From Nocardioides ferulae (lineage in GTDB: Bacteria > Actinomycetota > Actinomycetes > Propionibacteriales > Nocardioidaceae): a stretch of DNA of 64,000 nt. Position 1 is the first letter of the stretch. Every line of letters starts with the position of its first letter. Location: the NCBI RefSeq assembly GCF_003660455.1, contig NZ_QZVR01000018.1, positions 62,001 to 126,000 on the forward strand, in the 5' to 3' direction. The notes beneath the pieces are model-generated. The model was not told the DNA's origin. It worked only from the letters and a program-made list of their open reading frames with translations, and did not search any database. Made by a program: the position numbers and the translations under genes. Positions 8,126-14,264 of the stretch are shown here, in pieces.

Positions 8126-8158
8126 ACGGGCGGGCGCTCCCGGGACGCGCCCGCCCGT
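8126..8158 (-). terminator. Terminator hairpin after lytic transglycosylase gene
   Basis: A perfect 12-bp stem (ACGGGCGGGCGC with its complement) and a 9-nt loop lie about 95 bp beyond the transglycosylase stop, past repeat copy B. Confidence 0.55.
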
Positions 8159-8196
8159 GTGCTCCAGCGGGGAGCTGCCTGGAGGTGGTGCGAGGT

Positions 8197-8250
8197 GTCG
8201 ATCGTTCACCGACACGCCGCGAGAACGCGGGAATCAGTGACGGGTCGGCG
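8197..8250. repeat. Dispersed intergenic inverted repeat, copy B
   Basis: This is the second 54-bp copy of the element at 912-965. It abuts the stop codon of the lytic transglycosylase gene (8251) without a single spacer base. The centre contains a compact CCGCG/CGCGG hairpin. The orientation is the same as copies A and C. Confidence 0.7.
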
Positions 8251-9030
8251 TCAACCGGCGGTGCGGTCGGCGTAGGCGACCGCCGCGGAGCGGACCGCTT
8301 CGACGTAGGCGTCGTCGTGGTTGTAGGAGTGCACCGCCGCCGACCACCCGGCGCCGGTGGCGAGGTCGTGGCCGTCGGCACACAGATAGCGCGCGGCGGC
8401 GTACGCCGCGTCGTCGAGGTCGTGCGGGTCGGACCGGCCGTCGCCGTCACCGTCGGAGGCCCAGGTCTCCCACGTCGAGGGGATGAACTGCATCGGCCCC
8501 ATCGCGTGGTCCCAGTCGGGGTTGCCGTGCCACGCGGTGGACCCGGCGGTGGCGGGGATCGCGGCGACGGGACCGCGGCCGTCCAACGCGGGCCCGAGGA
8601 TCGGCGACGAGGGACGGCCGTCCTCGCCGAGCACCCGGCCGCCGATCGTGCCGTGAGCCGATTCGACCCAGCCGACGCCGGCCAGGGTGGTCCAGCCGAG
8701 ATCGCATCCCTCCGGAGCGCGCAGGGTGGCGCGTGCGTAGGCCCGCAGCGCCGGCACGCTCATCCCGGCCGCCTGCGCGGTCGCGGCCAGCCACGGTTCG
8801 TCGACGACCGGGACCGTCGGGGCTCGACGGTCGCCGCCGCGGCTCAGCGGCTCGGACGCGACGGCTGCCGGTGGTGCCGCCCGGTGCGGCGCCGGTGCGG
8901 CGAGCAACACCTCGCGGTCCGGGCGCTGCATCGACACCACCGCGGCGCCGGCGAGCAGCACGGCCGCGGCCACCAGTCCGGCCAGGATGGCCAGCGGCGC
9001 CGCGGGAAGCAGGTTGCGGGTCGCGTTCAC
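8251..9030 (-). CDS. Membrane-anchored lytic transglycosylase
   Basis: The product is 259 residues: one N-terminal membrane helix (about 8-32), a Pro/Ala-rich linker, then an SLT-like murein transglycosylase domain. The catalytic Glu is in VGWVESAHG. Further signatures are DHAMGPMQFIPSTW, the acidic DGDGDGRSDPHD loop and AAVHSYNHDDAYVEAV. It cleaves peptidoglycan glycan strands to anhydro-muropeptides at the outer face of the membrane. The GTG at 9030 has GGAGG eight bases upstream; an in-frame start at 9060 is the alternative. It is divergent from the TetR gene and followed by repeat copy B and a hairpin. Confidence 0.88.
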   Translation of the reverse strand: MNATRNLLPAAPLAILAGLVAAAVLLAGAAVVSMQRPDREVLLAAPAPHRAAPPAAVASEPLSRGGDRRAPTVPVVDEPWLAATAQAAGMSVPALRAYARATLRAPEGCDLGWTTLAGVGWVESAHGTIGGRVLGEDGRPSSPILGPALDGRGPVAAIPATAGSTAWHGNPDWDHAMGPMQFIPSTWETWASDGDGDGRSDPHDLDDAAYAAARYLCADGHDLATGAGWSAAVHSYNHDDAYVEAVRSAAVAYADRTAG

Positions 9031-9125
9031 GGTGGTCACCTCCGAGGCCGGCACGAGCATGGACGTCCGGAGCGGCCCCTGTCGAGGGCGCGTCCCAGGA
9101 GCGGCCGCTGTGAGACGCTGCCGCC

Positions 9126-9737
9126 GTGGACGAGCCGCGCCCCCAGCCCGGTGGCCGTCGCGGACGCCCCGGCCACGACCGCGACACGGTGCTGCGCCGG
9201 GCCGTGGAGCTGTTCAACGCCCGCGGCTACGCCGCCACGAGCGTCGGCGATCTCGCGGCCGAGCTGGGCGTCTCGAAGTCGGCGATCTACCACCACGTGC
9301 CCAGCAAGGAGCACCTGCTCGCCGAGGCGCTCGACGAGGCCCTCGACGCCCTCACCCGCGCCCTCGACCGGGTGAGCACCGGCCCCGGGTCCGCGGAGGA
9401 CCGCCTGCGCGCGGCGGTGCGCGCGGGGGTGGAGACGCTGGTGGCGCACCAGCCGGCAGTGACGCTGCTGCTGCGCGTGCACGGCAACGGAGCGGTCGAG
9501 CAGGCGGCGCTGGCGCGCCGCCGCGAGCTCGACGCCCGGTTGGCCGGTCTGGTCGCCGACGCGGCCGACGCCGGGGCCGTGCGCTCCGACCTGCCGCCGC
9601 AGCTGGTCAGCCGGCTGCTGTTCGGCACCGTGAACTCGCTGGTCGAGTGGTACCGCGCCGACGGCACCCTCCCGGCGTCCGCGCTGGCCGACGCGGTCGT
9701 CGCGGTGGCCTTCGAGGGGCTCGCGCCACGCTCGTAG
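9126..9737 (+). CDS. TetR-family regulator, candidate repressor of paa
   Basis: The product is 203 residues. The N-terminal TetR helix-turn-helix reads VLRRAVELFNARGYAATSVGDLAAELGVSKSAIYHHVPSKEHLL, quoted here only by its ends VLRRAVELF and YHHVPSKEHLL (about residues 20-62). The C-terminal ligand domain is of the TetR_C type. The gene converges on paaE, and an 18-bp palindrome of the kind bound by TetR-type PaaR repressors lies before paaA, so control of the paa operon by phenylacetyl-CoA is a reasonable inference. Without a binding test it could equally serve another target. The start is GTG. Confidence 0.85.
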   Translation: MDEPRPQPGGRRGRPGHDRDTVLRRAVELFNARGYAATSVGDLAAELGVSKSAIYHHVPSKEHLLAEALDEALDALTRALDRVSTGPGSAEDRLRAAVRAGVETLVAHQPAVTLLLRVHGNGAVEQAALARRRELDARLAGLVADAADAGAVRSDLPPQLVSRLLFGTVNSLVEWYRADGTLPASALADAVVAVAFEGLAPRS

Positions 9738-9759
9738 CCGGGGCCCCTGGCGGGGTGCC

Positions 9760-10842
9760 TCACGCGTCGTAGTCGACCACGACCTGCTCGTCGAGCGGCA
9801 CTGCCTGACAGGTCAGCGTGTAGCCGGCGGCGACCTCGTCCGGCTCCAGGGCATGGTTGCGGAGCATCTCGACCCGCCCGCCGGTCACCCGGGCCCGGCA
9901 GGTGCCGCAGACCCCACCCCGGCACGCATAGGGAAGGTCGGCCCGCGTGGGCCGCAGCCCGTCGAGCAGCGGCCGGTCGCGCGGCACCCGGACCGTGCTG
10001 CGCAGCCCGTCGAGCACCACCGTGACCGCGGTGCTGCCGCCGGCGGGGATCTCCTCGACGCGGAGAGGGGCGCGCGGCGGCGGCTCGTCGCCGGCGAAGA
10101 AGAGCTCGCGGTGCACGCGGGCGGGGGGCAGCCCCGCGTCGACCAGGGTCACCCGGAGCTGCTCGACCAGGTCGAGCGGGCCGCAGAGCCAGGCGTGGTC
10201 GTAGCGGGCGGCAGCCCCAGGCCGGGGATCGACGGCGGCGAGCACCCGCAGCAGCCGCTCGCCATCGAGCCGGCCGGAGAGCAGCTCGGCGTCGCGGGGC
10301 TCGCGGGAGAGCACGTGCACGAGCTCCAGCCGCGGGCCGTGCCGGTCCTTGAGGTCGGCCAGCTCGTCGAGGAACATCACGCTCGCCGATCCCCGGTTGG
10401 CGACCACCAGGGTGACCGAGGAGGCCGGGTGGCGCAGCACGCTCGCGGCGATCGAGAGCACCGGCGTGATGCCCGAACCGGCGGCGACGGCGAGATGCCG
10501 GCCCGGCACGGACGGGTCGGCCACGAAGCGACCCGACGGCGACTGGACCTCCACCCGGTCGCCGGGCCGGACCTCGCGGCCCAGCCACCTCGAGAACAGT
10601 CCGCCGGGCACCTCCCGCACCCCGATCCGCAGCGGCGCGCCGGCCGGCGCGCACACCGAGTAGCTGCGCCGATGCTCGGCGCCGTCGATCTCGCGGCGCA
10701 CCGTGACCGACTGGCCCGGCGCGAAGTCGTAGGCCGCCGCCAGCTCGGGCGGCACGTCGAAGGTCACCGCCACCGCGTCGGCGCACAGCCGGTCGACGGC
10801 GGCCACGCGCAACGCCTCGAAGCCCCGACGGGTGAGCGTCAC
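9760..10842 (-). CDS. paaE: Phenylacetyl-CoA epoxidase reductase subunit PaaE
   Basis: The product is 360 residues. The N-terminal ferredoxin-reductase module binds FAD and NAD(P)H (RRSYSVCAP for FAD, AAGSGITPVLS for the nucleotide). The C-terminal plant-type [2Fe-2S] ferredoxin has cluster ligands in YACRGGVCGTCRARV and a last Cys in TLTCQA. It passes electrons from NADPH to the PaaA di-iron centre. The GTG at 10842 has AAGGAGGT at ideal spacing and overlaps the paaD stop as GTGA. It is the last gene of the operon and converges on the TetR gene. Confidence 0.95.
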   Translation of the reverse strand: MTLTRRGFEALRVAAVDRLCADAVAVTFDVPPELAAAYDFAPGQSVTVRREIDGAEHRRSYSVCAPAGAPLRIGVREVPGGLFSRWLGREVRPGDRVEVQSPSGRFVADPSVPGRHLAVAAGSGITPVLSIAASVLRHPASSVTLVVANRGSASVMFLDELADLKDRHGPRLELVHVLSREPRDAELLSGRLDGERLLRVLAAVDPRPGAAARYDHAWLCGPLDLVEQLRVTLVDAGLPPARVHRELFFAGDEPPPRAPLRVEEIPAGGSTAVTVVLDGLRSTVRVPRDRPLLDGLRPTRADLPYACRGGVCGTCRARVTGGRVEMLRNHALEPDEVAAGYTLTCQAVPLDEQVVVDYDA

Positions 10843-11363
10843 CCGACCTCCTTGATGTGCTGGAACGGCTCGCCGCACTCCCCGCAGCGGTGCAGTGAGG
10901 TGCACGGTGTCGGGCCCCAGGCCGACAGCGTCTCGGCGGCCCCGTCGCAGCGCGGACACGACACCGCGCGGTGCCTGCCGAGGGACAGGGGGACGGGGCC
11001 GGTCCGGCGCGCACCGGGGCGCGGCGGGGAGACACCGTGCTCGGCCAGTGCCCGACGCCCCTGCGGCGAGATGTCGTCGCTCGACCACGCGGGCAGCAGC
11101 TCGACCAGCACCCGCACCGGACCGAGGCCCGCCTCGTCGACGCGGCGTACGACGTCGTCTCGCATCGTCGCGAGAGCCGGGCAGCCGCTCCAGGTCGGCG
11201 TCAGCACCACCTCGACGGCGCCGTCGGCGGCCACCTCGACCGCGCGCAGCACACCGAGGTCGGCCAGGGTGAGCATCGGCAGCTCGGGGTCGGGCACGGC
11301 GGCGGCCACGAGCCAGGCGGCCTGCCGCCGCTCGGCGTGCGTGGTCACGGCGGACACGCTCAC
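10839..11363 (-). CDS. paaD: PaaD, Fe-S assembly protein for the epoxidase
   Basis: The product is 174 residues. The N-terminal MIP18/DUF59-type domain (VPDPELPMLTLADLGVLRAV, then TPTWSGCPAL) is followed by a C-terminal zinc-finger-like tail with paired cysteines (CPRCDG and CGECGEPFQHIKEV). PaaD is required for phenylacetyl-CoA epoxidase activity and is thought to aid cluster insertion into PaaE. It starts with a GTG overlapping the paaC stop by 4 nt. Length and both cysteine pairs match the family. Confidence 0.94.
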   Translation of the reverse strand: MSVSAVTTHAERRQAAWLVAAAVPDPELPMLTLADLGVLRAVEVAADGAVEVVLTPTWSGCPALATMRDDVVRRVDEAGLGPVRVLVELLPAWSSDDISPQGRRALAEHGVSPPRPGARRTGPVPLSLGRHRAVSCPRCDGAAETLSAWGPTPCTSLHRCGECGEPFQHIKEVG

Positions 11364-12235
11364 CACCGCCCCATCGGGTGTGCCCGCGCCACCGACTGCA
11401 TCTCGTCGAGGAGCGGCGCGAACTCGGCGGTGTGCGCGCCGTCGCGTCCGGTCGCCGCCGGGCGGGCGCGGCCGCTCGGCGGCGGCACCACACCGGCAGT
11501 CTCGAGCAGCGGGCCCAGCACCGCCGCGACCTGTTCGCGGACGTCTGCGGGGTCGGCGCCGACGCCGGCTCTGGCCGCCGCGACCTCGACGGCGTGGGTC
11601 TCCAGCGCCTCGACGTGCAGCGGCCACAGCGCCGCCACCGCGGCGACGGTGCGCCGGCGGGACTCCTCGGTGCCCCCAGCCAGCACCAGGAACCACTGGG
11701 CGGCCAGGTCACGGTGGTAGGCCAGCTCGGGCACCCCCTTGGCCGCCACCCCGGCCAGCACCTGGTCACGGCTGTGCCGCAGCCGCTCGAAGACCGCCAA
11801 GCGGGTGGTCGAGAGCAGCAGCAGCCGGACCACGGCCTGCGCGAAGTCGGCGTCCGCACCCTCGACGAGCCGGTGGTTGCGGAACCCGGCGGGCTCGCGG
11901 AAGAAGGCCAGTGCGTCCTCGGCCGGGATGGGTGAGCCGGCCGGCAGCGCGGGCACCAGCGCCGGCTCGGCGGTCGCAGCGCGCACCAGCAGGGGCCGGG
12001 CCTGGCCGAGCAGGTCGAGCGCGACGTTGGCCCAGGCCAGGTCGAGCTCGAGCTCGGGCGCCCGGCTGCACCACCACGTCATCCGCTGAGCGGCCACCAG
12101 CGCGTCGTCGGCCAGCCCGAGGGCGTACGCCGCGAGCAGCGCGCCGTCGACGCCGTCGGGGATCGAGGTGTCGAGGCTGGCCAGCGGGTCGGCGAACTCG
12201 GCACCGAACGCCCATCCGTCGTCGAGGAGGCTCAC
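11360..12235 (-). CDS. paaC: Phenylacetyl-CoA epoxidase structural subunit PaaC
   Basis: This 291-residue helical ferritin-like protein is the non-catalytic partner of PaaA, with which it forms the heterodimeric core of the epoxidase. Family signatures include DDALVAAQRMTWWCSRAPELE and AYHRDLAAQWFLVLAGGTEES. It lacks a full di-iron ligand set, as expected for PaaC. The GTG start overlaps the paaB stop by 4 nt. Confidence 0.94.
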   Translation of the reverse strand: MSLLDDGWAFGAEFADPLASLDTSIPDGVDGALLAAYALGLADDALVAAQRMTWWCSRAPELELDLAWANVALDLLGQARPLLVRAATAEPALVPALPAGSPIPAEDALAFFREPAGFRNHRLVEGADADFAQAVVRLLLLSTTRLAVFERLRHSRDQVLAGVAAKGVPELAYHRDLAAQWFLVLAGGTEESRRRTVAAVAALWPLHVEALETHAVEVAAARAGVGADPADVREQVAAVLGPLLETAGVVPPPSGRARPAATGRDGAHTAEFAPLLDEMQSVARAHPMGRW

Positions 12236-12531
12236 AGGTGGGACACCCCCTCGGGGACCTGGTAGGCGGTGGGGTGGCGGAAGACCTTGTCGGCGCTCGG
12301 CTCGAAGAGCGCCTCCTTCTCGCCCGGGTCGGAGGCGGTGATCGCCGCCGCCGGCACCACCCACAGGCTGACGCCCTCGTTGCGGCGGGTGTAGACGTCG
12401 CGAGCGTGGCGCAGCGCCAGCGCGGGGTCGGGGGCGTGCACCGACCCGACGTGCACGTGGTTGAGGCCGCGGCGGCTGCGCACGAACACCTCGTAGACCG
12501 CCCACTCGTCGGTGTGTGGCTGGTCGTTCAT
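12232..12531 (-). CDS. paaB: Phenylacetyl-CoA epoxidase subunit PaaB
   Basis: This 99-residue small bridging subunit of the epoxidase complex has family signatures [41 protein letters not shown] and the end of the domain at [15 protein letters not shown]. It begins with ATG overlapping the paaA stop (ATGA). The ribosome-binding site (GGAGAAG) lies in the repeat-derived tail of paaA. Confidence 0.95.
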   Translation of the reverse strand: MNDQPHTDEWAVYEVFVRSRRGLNHVHVGSVHAPDPALALRHARDVYTRRNEGVSLWVVPAAAITASDPGEKEALFEPSADKVFRHPTAYQVPEGVSHL

Positions 12532-13550
12532 CTCTTCTCCTCCGACCGAGTCGTCAACCGTTCCGCGACACGCCGGGTCTCGACAGGCTCGACCACCGAA
12601 GCGGGAATCGTTGACGTGTCGGCGTGGACCCGGGACGACTTCTCGGCGTAGGCGCGGGCGGCCTCCCGCACCCAGGCGCCGTCGTCGTGGGCGCGCTGTC
12701 GGTGCGCCAGCCGCTCGGTGCTGCACGGCCCGCGGCCGGCGAGCACCTCGCGGAACTCCGCCCAGTCCGGCTCGCCGAAGTCGTGGCTGCCTCGCTCGGG
12801 GTTCCAGCGCAGGTCCGGGTCGGGGAGCGTCACGCCGAGCGCCTCGGCCTGCGGCACCGTCATGTCGACGAACCGCTGCCGCAGCTCGTCGTTGCCGTGC
12901 CGCTTGATGCCCCAGGCCATCGACTGCGCGCTGTGCGCCGAGTCGGCATCGGGCGGGCCGAACATCATCAGCGCCGGCCACCAGAACCGGTCGACCGACT
13001 CCTGCACCAGTGCCCGCTGCACGTCGGTGCCCTGCATCATCGTCCAGAGCAGCTCGAAGCCCTGCCGCTGGTGGAACGACTCCTCCTTGCAGACCCGCAC
13101 CATGGCCCGGGCGTAGGGACCGAACGAGGTGCGGCACAAGGGCACCTGGTTGACGATCGCCGCGCCGTCGACCAGCCAGCCGATCGTGCCGACGTCGGCG
13201 TAGCTCGGGGTGGGGTAGGCGAAGATCGAGGAGTACTTCTGGGCCCCGGCCAGCAGCAGCCTGGTGAGTTCCGCGCGCTGCGCGCCGAGGGTCTCGCAGG
13301 CGGCGTACAGGTAGAGGCCGTGGCCGGCTTCGTCCTGCACCTTGGCCAGCAGCACCGCCTTGCGGCGCAAGCTCGGGGCACGTCCGATCCACGCGCCCTC
13401 CGGCTGCATGCCGATCACCTCGGAGTGGGCGTGCTGGGCCATCTGCCGCACCAGGGCACTGCGGTAGGCCTCGGGCATCGGGTCGCCGGGCTCGATCCGC
13501 TCGCCGCGGGCGAGCAGCCCCTCGAAGGTGTCCACCGTCTGTTGCGCCAC
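12528..13550 (-). CDS. paaA: Phenylacetyl-CoA epoxidase catalytic subunit PaaA, with repeat-derived tail
   Basis: The product is 340 residues. It is the di-iron oxygenase that epoxidises phenylacetyl-CoA to the 1,2-epoxide. Iron ligands are visible in [11 protein letters not shown] (ExxH) and [12 protein letters not shown] (second ExxH). Homology ends near residue 306; the last 34 residues, from RVHADTS to SEEKR, are encoded by dispersed repeat copy C. The family is usually about 310-320 residues, so the tail is an extension created by repeat insertion. The GTG at 13550 has GGGAGG upstream. It leads the operon paaABCDE, whose genes are all linked by 4-nt overlaps. Confidence 0.95.
   Translation of the reverse strand: MAQQTVDTFEGLLARGERIEPGDPMPEAYRSALVRQMAQHAHSEVIGMQPEGAWIGRAPSLRRKAVLLAKVQDEAGHGLYLYAACETLGAQRAELTRLLLAGAQKYSSIFAYPTPSYADVGTIGWLVDGAAIVNQVPLCRTSFGPYARAMVRVCKEESFHQRQGFELLWTMMQGTDVQRALVQESVDRFWWPALMMFGPPDADSAHSAQSMAWGIKRHGNDELRQRFVDMTVPQAEALGVTLPDPDLRWNPERGSHDFGEPDWAEFREVLAGRGPCSTERLAHRQRAHDDGAWVREAARAYAEKSSRVHADTSTIPASVVEPVETRRVAERLTTRSEEKR
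12553..12624. repeat. Dispersed inverted repeat, copy C, inside paaA
   Basis: This 72-bp copy has nearly perfect outer arms: GTCAAC..TTCC and its inverted partner GGAA..GTTGAC. Its centre is longer than in copies A and B because it carries GGTCTCGACAGGCTCGACCA, itself a near-palindrome. It lies within the last 30 codons of paaA and is translated as the paaA C-terminal tail. Confidence 0.75.
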
Positions 13551-13565
13551 CGCGCCTCCCGATTA

Positions 13566-13583
13566 ACTGACCGATCGGTCAGT
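13566..13583. promoter_or_regulatory. 18-bp palindrome before paaA, candidate PaaR operator
   Basis: The perfect palindrome ACTGACCGATCGGTCAGT lies 16 bp upstream of the paaA start. It has the ACTNACCG...CGGTNAGT pattern described for TetR-type PaaR sites in Corynebacterium. The likely binder is the TetR protein at 9126-9737. Confidence 0.65.
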
Positions 13584-13588
13584 CTCAG

Positions 13589-13604
13589 TGTGTCACGGGT
13601 CACA
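13589..13604. promoter_or_regulatory. Crp/GlxR-like site before paaA
   Basis: TGTGTCACGGGTCACA matches the TGTGANNTNNNTCACA consensus except at one arm base and lies just upstream of the PaaR-like palindrome. The paired arrangement recalls the corynebacterial paa promoter, where GlxR and PaaR sites coexist. Confidence 0.4.
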
Positions 13605-13669
13605 TAGAGTGACAAACGTCGGCGGGTGGGGACCAGCACGGCCCCAATCACACGACTCGAGGAGCAGAC

Positions 13670-14149
13670 ATGGCCAAAGCCAAGGGATCCGGCAGCAGCA
13701 AGCTGCTCGCCACCATCGTCGGACTGATCGGAGCGCTGATGATCGTGGCCGGCGCGGTCACCTGGTTCATGGTCCAAGACCAGCTGTCCGACGCGCGGAT
13801 CACGGTCGCCGACGACGCCGACTTCCTCGCCGGAGACGACGTTGACGGACCGTTCTCCGCCTACGCCCAAGCGCAGATCATCGACAAGCACGCCCTGGAG
13901 GCCACCGGCGGCAAGGCCTATGCCGAGCTGGACCGCGAGGACCCGCTGCGCGAGACCGCAATGTCGGCCTCGTTCCTGCGCGCCTCGCTGTTCACCTCCG
14001 TGGTCGCGTTCGGCGTCGCGGCGATGGCGATGGGTCTGGGACTCACGCTCATCCTGGTCGCGCTCGCGCTGATGTCGGCCGCCAAGGCCGCCAACCACGC
14101 TGCCGGCACCGGCCCGGTGACCCGCACCGACGGACCGGCGACCGCCTGA
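13670..14149 (+). CDS. Two-to-three-helix membrane protein of unknown function
   Basis: The product is 159 residues: membrane helix at about 12-36, an extracytoplasmic segment of about 65 residues (from DQLSDARITVADDADFLAG onward, containing FSAYAQAQIIDKHALE), then a helical hairpin at about 103-135. Relatives in actinobacterial genomes are often labelled aromatic ring-opening dioxygenase LigA, but nothing here resembles a dioxygenase. It is divergent from paaA; the promoter between them may serve both. A strong hairpin follows the stop. Confidence 0.65.
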   Translation: MAKAKGSGSSKLLATIVGLIGALMIVAGAVTWFMVQDQLSDARITVADDADFLAGDDVDGPFSAYAQAQIIDKHALEATGGKAYAELDREDPLRETAMSASFLRASLFTSVVAFGVAAMAMGLGLTLILVALALMSAAKAANHAAGTGPVTRTDGPATA

Positions 14150-14178
14150 CCGACCGCTCGACCCGAGCGTCAGACCGG

Positions 14179-14213
14179 CCGGCGCCGGCGGGCTTGTCGC
14201 CCGTCGGCGCCGG
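14179..14213 (+). terminator. Terminator hairpin before the amylase gene
   Basis: A 15-bp stem with one mismatch (CCGGCGCCGGCGGGC) closes on a 5-nt loop, 30 bp after the stop of the membrane-protein gene. Confidence 0.6.
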
Positions 14214-14227
14214 GGTCTACGGTCGAC

Positions 14228-14245
14228 GCGCCACAGCTGTGGCGC
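14228..14245. promoter_or_regulatory. Perfect 18-bp palindrome before amylase, candidate operator
   Basis: GCGCCACAGCTGTGGCGC is an uninterrupted palindrome 19 bp upstream of the amylase ATG and overlaps where transcription should start. LacI-type sugar regulators bind sites of this size and symmetry; the regulator is not in the window. Confidence 0.5.
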
Positions 14246-14264
14246 AGATCACTCGGGAGGGCTT

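Noticed and set aside
13670-14149. Aromatic ring-opening dioxygenase (LigA) label for this gene despite the nearby paa operon
   Set aside because: The product is a small helical membrane protein with none of the dioxygenase metal ligands.
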